Origin: Plumapathes pennacea
Lineage: Eukaryota > Cnidaria > Anthozoa > Antipatharia > Myriopathidae
Length of the DNA: 64,000 nucleotides
NCBI GenBank assembly: GCA_964036295.1
Contig: OZ038468.1
Coordinates: 17,610,683 to 17,674,682 of the forward strand
Direction of reading: 5' to 3'
The position numbers and the translations under genes were made by a program. Of this stretch, positions 20,992 through 31,359 are shown in pieces (positions within the stretch are counted from its first letter, which is position 1; each line of letters opens with the position of its first letter). The notes beneath the pieces are model-generated. The model ran no database searches and was not told the origin of the DNA. It saw nothing but the letters and a program-made list of their open reading frames with translations.

Positions 20992-22194
20992 CGGAGTCTA
21001 AAAACGAAACCCTCAACAGTTTTTTTAGAAGCACTTCACTGCCGCAGCCGACTTGCCCTAGCTGTTTTCAAAATATTCCACAATTATTTATTAAACAATG
21101 GTTTCTTTAGGACCCTTGAACAAATACCGCTGTGTGGGAGGTCACGGAGCTGGTATTTTAAACACCACCAGTTGACAACGACCTGCTCTTCATTGCATAG
21201 CAGCGGCTTTCATTGGATTGTGTCTAAACTCTGATTGTTCAATATAATTGGAGTACCAGGAATCAGCGATCCAAGCATAATTATGTCATTTGATCCTTCG
21301 ACAAACCAAGCTTTTGATAAATAATCCTTAATTTTTTATTTCTTTTCTAAATGGGTTTCTGAAAATTTGAAGTACAAGGGTTTAGCTGTTTGAAGAGATA
21401 TTTATCCAGGATCGTGTCGTTTTGGTGTCAACCAAGGAAAAAACATCTTGCCCTGCAAGGCTTTAGAACCGTTTTTGGGATCATGACACGAGCAGCGGTG
21501 AATGACCCATTCGAGCGTCCGGTGCCAATACAAACATGGATGGGAACGAGTAAAAGACGAGAGAAACTCAGAGACACTCACATAGACATTCACAGAGACA
21601 CTCAGAGACATCGGGAGGAAGAGAGGAAGAAAGAGTCGAGAGGGTTTTAAGGGCTCAACCTTGCCTCGCTGTTTGTAAACTTGTCCGGACAATATATGGA
21701 GACATAATATTATGATATAGTCTTCATATTTTTGGCTGGATGTTTTTAGAGCGCAGAACAACATATTTCATAAAAGAACAACCAAGAAACTCAACGATAA
21801 AATTTCACAAAATAATTAAGTTAGTATCTGCCCCACGGTCAGGAATCGCGACAGTTTGTTCACAATGTATCTATAGACCTGTTGCAACCTTTCGATACTC
21901 GTTTATTGAAGCGAAAAATGAACTTTTGACATCAGCTATGTCGGTTACCCAGACGACCACGCCTTTTGGCCCATTTTGAATTCGCTGCTTCTGATGGCTC
22001 GGCCAATCAATCAATAAATCAAACGTTTTTACAAAACTGTTATCTTTCCACCATCAACAACCGATCTTTATTCAGCTTCAGATTTTGTTCCGCACAAAAA
22101 ATAAATCACTTTATCTGATTGCATTTCAAGTTCGCTGCAAATTAGGCCAGTGCAAAAAGACTAGTCTAACCTTTATGTTTTATAAAATAGATGT
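20992..22194. other. Spacer between the divergent nuclear receptor and synaptotagmin-like gene A
   Basis: It contains the upstream region of the divergent receptor and the 3' end of the synaptotagmin-like gene. ORFs at 21390-21764 on both strands have no recognisable domain and include a low-complexity CAGAGACACTCA stretch. No mobile-element ends were found. Confidence 0.45.
22067..22072 (-). terminator. Poly(A) signal of synaptotagmin-like gene A
   Basis: AATAAA on the minus strand, 123 bp past the stop codon at 22195. It is assigned by motif and distance only. Confidence 0.45.
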
Positions 22195-24699
22195 TTACTG
22201 AAGGCGGAGTTCGTGAGTTTCTGCCACTTGCTTCTGTGGTGACGTCAACATTTCGTTCCAGTGACGTAGCTCGCTGCCAAATGACTCAAGCCCCAAGTTG
22301 ATGTAACCAATTCTCTCGATTCGTCGGGCAGAGTCAGCTCGAAAGAGCTCGCACACGATGTGAGAGTTTCGCAGGTCTTCCTCCTTCATTTGGAAAATGA
22401 ATGGCTCATTGAACACCGGGAAAGTCGTCTGTTTGACTATTTTAGTTTTCTTTTTGTCCACAGCCTTCCTTTGAACGTAGTATGTCACTTTCACGTACGT
22501 GTCTGCGAGGGAGACGTGGAGCGATATTATTACATGGCTTACGTTATTGGTTAATTTATCAATAGCTTTGGTAACGAAGTAAATCACGCCATCTCATGCT
22601 ACGTCACGCACGTTATGTACAAATACTGACCAGTCACGTACAGATACTGACCAATCACGTACAAATACTGACCAGTCACGTAAAAATACTGACCAGGCAC
22701 GTACAAATACTGACCAATCACGTACAAATGCTGACCAGGCACGTACAAATACTGACCAATCACGTACAAATGCTGATCAGTCACGTACAAATACTGACCG
22801 GTCACGTACGAATACTGACCTGGCGCTGTGGCGTCTTCTATGAGAGGGAGTTTTTCAGCCTTGAGTACAATGACTGCAAGGTGACCTGCTGAAGGTTGTT
22901 GACAAAGCGACACGACTAACGACCCACGCTCTTCACACTGAGAAAAGAAAAGAAACTTGGTTAACTGTTTAACTGCAAGGCGAACTTGACTTTTGAAACC
23001 CAAAGGTCTCACCACTCAAATGAAAGCTCTCTTGTGTACATTATACTATAGCAGTGTTCACTTCAAACTCCTGAACTATTAAATCAAATCTAAAGGTGTG
23101 ACCACTTAAATAAAAGCACTCAATGAATACATTCTAATAGCAGTGTTCACTTTCAACTCCTGAACTGTTAAATCAAATCTAAAAGCGTGACCACTTAAAT
23201 GAAAGTTCTCATTGAGTACATTCTAATAGCATTGTTTGTGTATGTATGAAAATGTGCATGCTTGTATGACAAAGTACAACGATTATTCTTTCAGAGCCTG
23301 CTGTGTGGGTGTCACCTTTTCAAGAGTCTTTGACTGTAGGTGCCGTGACAAAGTCACACCATTCTCAAGGTCGACATCTGAAAGAGGCAACGTCACTTCC
23401 GCTACGAAATCGCTCCGAGAGAAGCGATCGTAATCAAGCACGACGAAACCGAGGGAGGAATTCTTGGCATCCTCCAGCGTGAGACGGTCGAATGCGCACA
23501 ATCGGTTGCACGAGAGGTTCATGAACGCCGAGCGCGTTTCTTTGGTTTTGTCCCCCTGGATCAAACGGACACGGACGTAAGGGGTAGAGATTCCACACAT
23601 GCGCACTTGAGGCATGTCAAAAGTGCCGTTCACCTGAACAAACAAACAAAGAGAAGAAAATAGAGGGAAAACTTCAAATCAGCAATCTCCTGATGTTGAA
23701 GAGATGAAGTGTAAAATCCAGGTGCGTGTGTTGATGATGATATTTTATATAGTCATGATTTTAATTCATTATCAATATACGTTCATCTTTACTTTATGCT
23801 AGGCCCGTCACTCTTACCCACTTATTTACCCACCCCTCCCCCTCCTGAAACAGATGCCTTCGAGCTTGAGGGTGTAGTCAATATGAGCCAGTTCTTATCC
23901 GTGGGGGGGAGGGGGGGGGGGGTGGCAGACTTTCATGAGGTGTCGATCTTATGTATTCTATGATTCAGAGGAGTACTCACCCACCCCCACCCCCACCCCC
24001 CAGACAATAGCACAAAGTGTGACTATTCAGATAAAAAAAGCCGTTGACTGTTTTCAGTTGTTCAAAAATGCTAAAATTAAAACTTGGAATGTATCAGAAT
24101 GTAAGGTTTAAGAGGATATGCGGCTGAACCGCGAAGAAGGTGTTGGCTGACGTTTCGAGCGCAAATAGGACGAAAAAGTATTAAATCGATCTCACCTCGA
24201 TCACCAGCAAATTCTTCGTGGCCATGAACGACAAGGTCACCTGCAATTTTCCTGACGGTGCAATGGAGATCTTTTTCTTCCGCCGTTTGGTGGAAGAGCA
24301 GACGTATGACGACACAGCTCTGCGATATTGGGGCCGATACGAGCGTGGTGATGCGGAAGGCGTGCTGACTTCTTCCGTTGCCTCGACCAGGGCGCTGTGG
24401 GCTCGAGTAGGCATCGACATCGACCGCTCAATGAGTGGAATGGACACGTCTTTATCAGAATCACCTACTTCCACAGGTTTGCCATCGCTTCCTTCTCCTT
24501 CTTTCTCGTCCGTGTTATAGTAAGGGGGAATGACAAATTTAGGAGCTACACGAGGCGCTAATATCTGCGATGAAGATGTTTTTTTGGTTGAGGAAGACTT
24601 CAGGTGTTTTCTGTAGAAGTAAACTCCAGTGACGGCTAGAAGCAGAAGTACCATCAGCAGCGCTGTGCTGCACAAAGCTGCAATATGATTTGCATCCAT
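22195..24699 (-). CDS. Synaptotagmin-like protein A (one TM, two C2 domains), four exons
   Basis: Exons in transcription order: 24699-24196, 23633-23316, 22937-22820, 22502-22195; phases agree and give 415 residues, the usual size for synaptotagmins. A membrane segment at about 7-26 follows a very short N-terminus. A linker with a basic cluster (KRRKKK near 140) leads to C2A (about 150-274) and C2B (about 275-415). C2A loop 3 keeps the acidic pattern DYDRFSRSD, but loop 1 (PQVRMCGISTPYVRV) lacks the aspartates expected there. C2B loop 1 keeps APDTYVKV; loop 3 (LFRADSARRIERIG) has lost most calcium ligands. The family tethers vesicles to target membranes during exocytosis; calcium dependence here is doubtful (inference). 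ATG at 24699 is used because the frame upstream has no ATG. It is a tandem neighbour of a second gene of the same build. Confidence 0.83.
22621..22820. repeat. 21-bp tandem array at the 5' end of synaptotagmin-like A intron 3
   Basis: There are nine full units and one partial unit with an exact 21-bp period, plus-strand unit AAATACTGACCAGTCACGTA plus C. The unit at the exon boundary contributes the actual 5' splice site (CAG/GTCAGTATT on the minus strand), and most other units repeat the GTCAGTAT or GTCAGCAT core. As 21 is a multiple of three, the array stays open in frame with exon 3 and would encode a seven-residue repeat (YVTGQYL) if retained. Confidence 0.85.
22998..23240. repeat. 90-bp tandem repeats in synaptotagmin-like A intron 2
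   Basis: Nearly three copies of a unit of about 90 bp containing AAATGAAAGCTCTC, TAGCAGTGTTCACTT and CTCCTGAACTGTTAAA. The same family occurs in synaptotagmin-like B intron 2 and in two DMXL introns. Confidence 0.7.
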
Positions 24700-26465
24700 G
24701 CCTTGATTGGTATAAATTATAAATATTTTGGCGCAATCGGATTTGCAATTTCCGCGCGCAAATTGCTCCCGTCGCAAATAACTCCAATTGCTTGGCTTCA
24801 GTCGGATAAAATGAGTTCCTCAGTCGGCGCTCGATTCTAAAGTGTCAAAAACATATCCAATATTGTTGTGCTCGTCTTCTCAGTGCCGCAAAATCAAAGT
24901 TCAACGTTTTCTTGCGCCCTCGCTTCAGCACTTCCTTCAGCGTCAACTGTCAGTAATTTAAGCCGGTTTAGTCCGTTGTAATTCTCATCGGAGCTACTGT
25001 TGTGCGAATCGATAACTGGAGCAATCTTCTTGAATATCGAAGAAGCTCTGTGGGCGATGCGACAGAAAAACAGTGGTGCGCACAGTAAGCGCCAGTGACG
25101 ACCGCCGATGACTTGAAAAGCCGCGTAGATAACAAGAAATTTCACGTTCTGAGACCCAGGGGTCAACCGGCGTCAATTTACGTTTGACAGTTGTCATTGA
25201 AGTAACGCGCGCCCTAGCCGCAGCGGAAGTTCATGTTGTTTTTGTGCAGGCACAAACACAGAACCACAAAGGTGCACGCATGCATGCGTGTGTGTGTGTG
25301 TCCGCGCGCGCTGTCCAGTCATTTGATGTGACAGTTTCTACTCACGAATATTTATTCAAACCTATGAGTATAATATTTACATTTTTTCTCCAAAACCTGG
25401 GTAAACTTCCCGAGGTGAATGTTTACACAAACGGTATAAAATGTCACACTATTAATGTTGATACAAAATACAAAACCACTGCCAATAAAAAACTAATTTT
25501 CTACGGATTAGCACGATAATTCATAGTGCTTCGTAAACTATTTCTACTTCATGTAGAATGGGGTTTACTGACTCCTGTGAAAGTGAAACATTTTCCAGGG
25601 GTCGTACAAGCTTGAAAAACCCTTGAATTTGAATTCTTGTTTTGAAATGTCCTTAAATTTGTAAGTAATGTCTTGAAGTCCTTGAATTTAGACATCAGTC
25701 TTTGTAAAGCTAATAAATTTCTCAATAATTAATCAAACCAGTAGTGAATTCGACGCTGGCCACCGAGTCCAACGTCTTTTGAAGAACAGCACAGGAGAAA
25801 CATGTTGAGATGCAGTCAGTTTAGTTGAAGGTTAAAAAAAAATTGAAAATATTTAAAGAATGCTAAACATCTTATGTGGACCATCGGGTAATTGTAAGTC
25901 CTTGAAAAAGAAAAGGAAAATTTACCTTGAAAAGTTCTAGGATTTGACAAGGCTGTACGAATCCTGCTTTTGGCACCCATGGCTAATAGGAAATTGGTAT
26001 TCGAGATGGATCGCTGATAACTATAGGGCTTGAGCCTTTTCAGTCTGAAAGTTGTTTTATCCTATCTAACACAACACTCTCTCAGCCAGCTTGTCATGTA
26101 ATAACAACTCTCCCATTTTAAAAGGAACACTGAGTGTTTGAACGATATACTTTCGTCTGGGCCGGCAAAACGATCAAATACCGAGTTCTCCATACTCTTT
26201 GGTGTATTTCTGGGTAAACTAACAGACAAAATTGAACTTGTTCGCTCTTAGGAGTGAAACGTTCAGTTGATCCCAAACATTTTACGGCTAATTCGAGAAA
26301 AAAATATGCAAAACGGTTTTACACACTGTTCAAGACGCTAAACTGCGTAAAATTGTATTCTTTGTAGACGACAGAGAAGCTATGAACTAAATACGGCGCA
26401 CAGCGTCAGCTAAAAAAAAAATCCTTATTTTTGTACGCCGAGTGCGCGCGCAAGTTGCAGCGGCA
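24700..26465. other. Spacer between the two synaptotagmin-like genes
   Basis: It holds the promoter region of gene A and the 3' flank of gene B. A CpG- and GT-rich patch with alternating GTGTGTGT and CGCGCGCG is at 25280-25312. A hAT-like MITE candidate is at 25596-25966. ORFs at 24894-25519 show no domain. Confidence 0.45.
25596..25966. mobile_element. hAT-like MITE candidate
   Basis: The left end CAGGGGTCGTACAAGCTTG and the right end reverse-complemented, CAGGATTCGTACAGCCTTG, match at about 15 of 19 positions. CAGG...CCTG ends are common in hAT elements. The 8-bp flanks agree only partly, so the target duplication is not convincing. The interior is 371 bp and non-coding, with repeated CCTTGAATTT-like segments. 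Confidence 0.5.
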
Positions 26466-29400
26466 TTAGGGCATCTCGTGAAATTTGTGCCAGTCCGCAA
26501 CGGATTTTAGCGGGGAAGCCTTGACTTTCTTCCAGTGCCTTCTCTCTGCCGATCCGGCCGGCGCGTCGTCTGAGAGCTGAACGCAGCCGATAACTTCCTT
26601 GTTACGCAAACGGTCGCGAGTGTACGCCGTGAAGAGGAGGCCGAAGTGATCCAGCGTGTGTAACGTACTCGTGTGGACATCGAACACAAACAGCTCGTTG
26701 TACACTATGCCGTTTCTGCTTTTTTTGGGTTTGGCTTCTTCTGTGTACAGCACCTGGTCTTTGAAGTACAGTTGTACTGTGACATATACAGCTATAATGG
26801 GAAAAGGGAGACAAACGATATCAGAGCAGAATCGAACGAGATGAAATCGGTCAAACGGAGAGCGTGACAGACAGACGGACGTACAAAGATAGACAACAGA
26901 CAGACAGACAGACAGACAGGAGGCCATCGCGCTTACCTTTGCCTGGCTTCGGTAAGTCTCTCACTTTGATGACGGAAACTTTCAGCTGTGCAGAGGTAGC
27001 ATGATGACAAACTGAAACCATGATTTCGCCAGCAACTTCCTACAAAAAAAAAAAAAACAAAAACAAATAGCGAAACAATTTTGTTGCAATACATTGTTCT
27101 GCGGGGAGTTAAAGCTCTGGTCCTGGTTGTTCAAAGCACGATTAGACTAATCCTGGATTAAGTGCCAACATTTTTGTTGTCTTTAAGCCTGAAAATGGAA
27201 ATGTTTCTTCAGACCTCGGCGTCCTTGATAAGTTTTAAGCTAACACAAGCTTTTTAGTTGGTCTTTCAGCGAAACCTTACAGTTCTTTGGCCAAAAGGTC
27301 GAGGGAAAGACTTTGGTTAATCCTGGATTAGCTTAATCGGACTTTGAACAGCCTGGCACGAAAGATCACAGTTTGGCATTGAAATTTCCCTAACCACTTC
27401 CTAAACAAAATGTTTGAGTAGTGTTTGGAAAATTGATAGCCTGACTAGCTGAAAGTTACCACTTTCTCTACACACTGAACTACAAAAAAAAGACCAAAAA
27501 CCACACGAAAACAAAACGGGAAAACAAACTGACTGTTTGTTGTTGTTGTTGTTGTTGTTGTTGTTGACGTCTTCTCACCTGCTGCCGGATTGATCTCGCG
27601 GGAAGCAGATCACAAATCACGCACTCTCGCCCAAGAATCTCGGGATCTGACAAAGACACCAACGTTTGACCAACCAGCTCATTTCGCGTGAAGCTTTCTC
27701 GGTGGAAAACTTTGATCTTCAAACTGGTTTTGGAGAGATCTTCGAGTCGAATCGAGCCAAACTCATGTCTTTCATTAAAGATGGGGTTGCAGGATTTTTT
27801 GACGAGCTTGGTTTGATACTTAGCATGCGTTTTCCGTTTGGTGGTAGACTTTAGTGACAGCCTCACGAAGGAGTCCAATAACTCGGTGTTTCTGAGAGGC
27901 AGATCCAAGGCGTTCAAAATGTAAACAACAAGTTTGTGTTCCTCTTCATTGTGAAACACGTCAAACTTAATTCTGCCGCGTTTCTGTTTCCTCAACGCGA
28001 ATTCACTGTTTGGTTTGGCGGGACGTTCAACCATCTTTGAAAGGTCTTGTTCACTGACACTTCGTTGCCTAGGAACTGTCCCTTTCCTGGGAACCGTCAT
28101 ATCCACTACAGACTTGCGAAGTGGTCTCTCATCGTACCCAGGTCTTGGGATATACTCAGCGGACGACAGCCGACGCGACATCAACTGGGGTGAGGAATTT
28201 CTTCTCTCAGCTGGTTGAACTGGACATGCAGAGAAATGCTCACTTCAGTTTGGGCAGGCTGCTATTTTTATTCCTAATTGATATTGATGGTTAAATCAAA
28301 TAATTCTGCCGTTTTTTTGGTTTGTGAAATTGTGGCCGGTTTGCATGGCTTGCGTTACAGCAACTTTTCCCATACAAATCTTCTTAATATTTCTGAACTT
28401 CAACTATGCTGCCAAATTCGATCTATAAATGCTGCGAGCCTGCGGTCACGTGGTGGATTTGGGTCATGTGACTACTTACCGTCCAATAGGTTTCCGGTGG
28501 ACATATATCTGAATCGTCGAGGAATGTGATTCAGATCACGAAGACTGGCTGCCTATAAGTGTATAAAGAAAAGATTGCGTTTGCAGCGGTAAAGAAGTGA
28601 CAGTTGAGTCAACCAAAGAGGTGACCACACAATGAAAGCTCTCGATGAGCTCTTTCTTAGTAATAGCAATGGTCACTTCCAACTTCTGATTGGTTAAATG
28701 AAACCTAAAGGTGTGACCACTCAAATGAAAGATCTCAGTGAGTACGTTCTAATAGCAGTCTTCAGTTTCAACTCCTGAAGTGTCGAATGAAAGCTGTGAG
28801 TGTGACCACTTAAATGAAAGCTCTGAAGTCTCTATAGCTTACCTTGTCTATATAATCATGGCTGTAGTCGCTGGTGGGTTGGACAAGATCTTGTGGGCTT
28901 GGTTCATATTCCTCTCCTTCTTGTTCTGTTGTTTGTATGAATAGCGGAACAGCATCTGGGATTTGAAAATTTGGCACAAATTGACGGGTAATGGCGAGTT
29001 TGCGCGTTTTATAGCCGTTTTTATGTCGGTTTTCGATCCTTTGTTTTCGTTTCCATCGCACGAAGAATAAGGCTCCGAACAAGGCAATGGCAAGGAACAC
29101 CACAGAGCTCACAACGATGGCGACAATAGGAATCCAAGAACCTACGATTTGTGAAAGAGGCTATAGTTAACAAGAAGAGCAAAATTATGCTATGAGTACG
29201 ACGTGTGGGGGGCTTTCAACATCCCTCGGGCAACACTTGTAACCCCCCCCCCCCCCCCCCGTAATCTAAATTTTGGAGTCAGCATGACGCACCTATTATC
29301 AGTTCTGTTAGGAAAACTCGCTTTAAAGAAGCTTTACACAGAGAGCCAAAAACAGAGAAGTGCATATTTCTCAAGAGAAACAGGCCTCTTCTAGTTGAAA

Positions 29401-29621
29401 GTTGATATACAATGAAGTGAAGAGGTTCATGATCCCAAAAATCTTGAGGCTTTTTGCTTATCAAATGTCCTTAAAGTTTTGTCTGAATCAATTAGTTCAG
29501 TTGATTAGCCTCGGTGTCTGAACTCGAATGAAACGATTCACCACAACGTGAACAAACGGCATTGGTGTGGGACCAAGTAACGGAGACGAACAGTAGAAGA
29601 ATGTATCACTGTACCTGACAT
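26466..29621 (-). CDS. Synaptotagmin-like protein B (one TM, two degenerate C2 domains), five exons
   Basis: Proposed exons in transcription order: 29621-29615 (only ATGTCAG), 29141-28843, 28205-27579, 27039-26937, 26791-26466, about 453 residues. Exon 2 encodes a membrane segment (IVAIVVSSVVFLAIALF) followed by RWKRKQR. Exon 3 holds a linker and C2A (HKLVVYILNALDLPL, CNPIFNERHEF). Exons 4-5 hold C2B (QLKVSVIKVRDLPKPGKG, VYNELFVFDVHTSTL, VIGCVQLSDD, WHKF). Aspartates of the calcium sites are largely missing in both C2 domains (loop 3 FHRESFTRNE and YTRDRLRNKE), so it probably acts without calcium. The C2B intron lies at the same place and phase as in gene A. Uncertain points: the tiny first coding exon, and the exon 3 acceptor, where a stronger AG six bases upstream would break the frame. 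Confidence 0.72.
27120..27357. mobile_element. MITE family M1 (GATTA...TAATC ends), copy in synaptotagmin-like B intron
   Basis: The left end TTCAAAGCACGATTAGACTA and the right end TTAGCTTAATCGGACTTTGA form imperfect inverted repeats, each followed or preceded by ATCCTGGATTA. It is the same family as the copies at 41293, 41530, 43320 and 43535. It is about 240 bp and non-coding. Confidence 0.65.
28617..28830. repeat. 90-bp tandem repeats in synaptotagmin-like B intron 2
   Basis: Two to three diverged copies of the unit seen at 22998-23240 (GTGACCACTCAAATGAAAG, TAGCAGTCTTCAGTTTCAAC). They end only about 15 bp before the exon 2 donor. Confidence 0.65.
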
Positions 29622-30937
29622 GATATCCGAAGATTAGTCCATCCGAACAATATATATCGTGCCACTATATAATCATGTACGGCGTCCACGTTCGACGCAC
29701 AAATGGTTCTATCCTCACGCGACTTTAGAAGACCGCAATCGATGATGCCATGTCGCGGATCTTCACGGAAAAAACAAACGTGGCTGGCGAGGCATTTAAA
29801 TCGTGCTGGTTCGTCTCTGACGTTTCATGTTACATTATTTTGACCCTCGATTTGGCTTCAGCGCAGTCTCGCCTTTCCACTTCCCGTTGTGGCTGCACGT
29901 TTGTCAACAAGTCTCAAAAGGGATTTCCGTCCATTGTTTCGATTCTGGATGGATGCGCGATGGTTCCAAGAATATTATTTTCGGAGTTTGTCAGAGGACA
30001 AGCCAAATGAATCTTTTTCGGGAAAACTTTACAAAAAGCGTTTCGTAGTACATCTGTCCCCCTCCCGCACGATTTGATACACGCCGTACCCGGGTATTTT
30101 TCATAGTCAATGAACGTTCGGAAAATTCCACAATTATCAGATGGACTCCGCAGGAACGAACAAAAATTTGAAAAGGCTGAAGCGGAAACGGAACAAACTG
30201 ACAACGCGATCAAAATACTCCCCTCCGTACGGGTTGTACTTCCACTGATGATCGCATCGTTTTGATGGATTGGCTCATGTGCGGGGAAAGTTGTTTCGAC
30301 ACCAGTGAGAATGAATTCCCTAAAGAACAACCCGCTGTGTATTTAAATATCATATGAGTTTTAGCCAAAGGTTAAATAAACATATTCTCAGGGGATCACT
30401 GTCACGCAAGCCAAACCTGTCCGTGCCAGGATCTCGAAGTGGTTCACATGCGCAAAGAGATTAATTGCCACTCGAACATACCTCGGTATTTATATTATCA
30501 CGGTTGTCTCCCGTTTTTTATTTGTTAATTTTGGCCCAGCTGAAAACAAACAAATGCAGACTTTTTTATTACATTCTTGTTCTCATGCAGGCTCTTCTCC
30601 TTACCCCGCGGGAAAACAGACTGCGAACGATGATATGCATCTGTCCCATAAGCGTTAACGTGCCGGAAGGATTTGCACGAGAACGAGTCATCTTATTGCT
30701 GTCTAATTCATATTAACAAAAAGGAGAAAAGCGATGAAAGAAATAGGAGATAAAGCCGCCAGAAAACTACGGTTGGACATCGCGGAAATACGTTCTTGAC
30801 TTCCGCTGGTCAGCGTTCGGAGGCAAAATTTCACCTCGTTTTTCTTGTACACAACTTACGTTTATAGAAAATGCATTGAGTTACCAAACTTAGATTTCAG
30901 TATGGAGTCCTTCTATTGAAGTCTTTAGATTTCACGA

Positions 30938-30985
30938 CATCCTCGTTCCCAGGCTCTTTTCCCCAAGAGCCTGGGAACGAGGATG
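30938..30985. repeat. Perfect hairpin, GCCTGGGAACGAGG family, copy 1
   Basis: A 48-bp perfect palindrome with 21-bp arms and a 6-base loop (TTCCCC). The left arm begins CATCCTCGTTCCCAGG. Related hairpins lie at 31217-31272 and 53392-53455. Confidence 0.85.
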
Positions 30986-31216
30986 GTTTTACGAGCCTGA
31001 ACTACAACTTCTGCACTGGAATCCACGGTTTCGTACAATGAAGCTGACTCTAAAATAAGGTGAACGGTCGACCAAAAAACGTATTTTCACGTTGCCGAAT
31101 AGAATGAAAGAAAGAACTTCTGTTACCCAGGGCTAATCACGAAGAGTACCACATACAACTAATACTATTCTTACTACAGAACTATTACTACTGCTCTATC
31201 ACAGCACAACCACGTC

Positions 31217-31272
31217 CCCCATCCTCATTCCCAGGCTCTTTTCCCTACTTAAGGGCCTGGGAACGAGGATGA
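31217..31272. repeat. Hairpin, GCCTGGGAACGAGG family, copy 2
   Basis: It starts CATCCTCATTCCCAGGC and ends GCCTGGGAACGAGGATG with a slightly longer, imperfect loop. It is about 90 bp beyond the stop of the glycine-zipper gene, so it probably lies in that gene's 3' UTR. Confidence 0.75.
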
Positions 31273-31359
31273 ATGTCCCCATGCTCTGACACTTGTTGAA
31301 AGTTCTTTCTCCTGTGAGATTCCTTTGTCCGCTCGTTTTGAGCAGGAGCGCCGCTTGCT

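Larger units (their letters stand above)
29622..31359. other. Spacer upstream of synaptotagmin-like B and downstream of the glycine-zipper gene
   Basis: The part near 29640-29760 should be the promoter of gene B. An open frame on the minus strand at 29914-30330 has six cysteines and a hydrophobic stretch but no ATG and no recognised domain. Two hairpins of one family lie at 30938-30985 and 31217-31272. No other mobile-element ends were found. Confidence 0.45.

Noticed and set aside
21402..21764. 120-residue minus-strand ORF and its plus-strand mirror
   Set aside because: Low-complexity SVSVNVYVSVSEF part and no domain; overlapping ORFs on both strands indicate chance.
22621..22820. CRISPR-like direct repeats
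   Set aside because: Contiguous 21-bp tandem units without spacers, in a eukaryotic intron.
29914..30330. Cysteine-containing 138-residue minus-strand ORF as a possible secreted protein
   Set aside because: No ATG, no clean splice sites identified and no recognised domain; kept only as a remark on the spacer.
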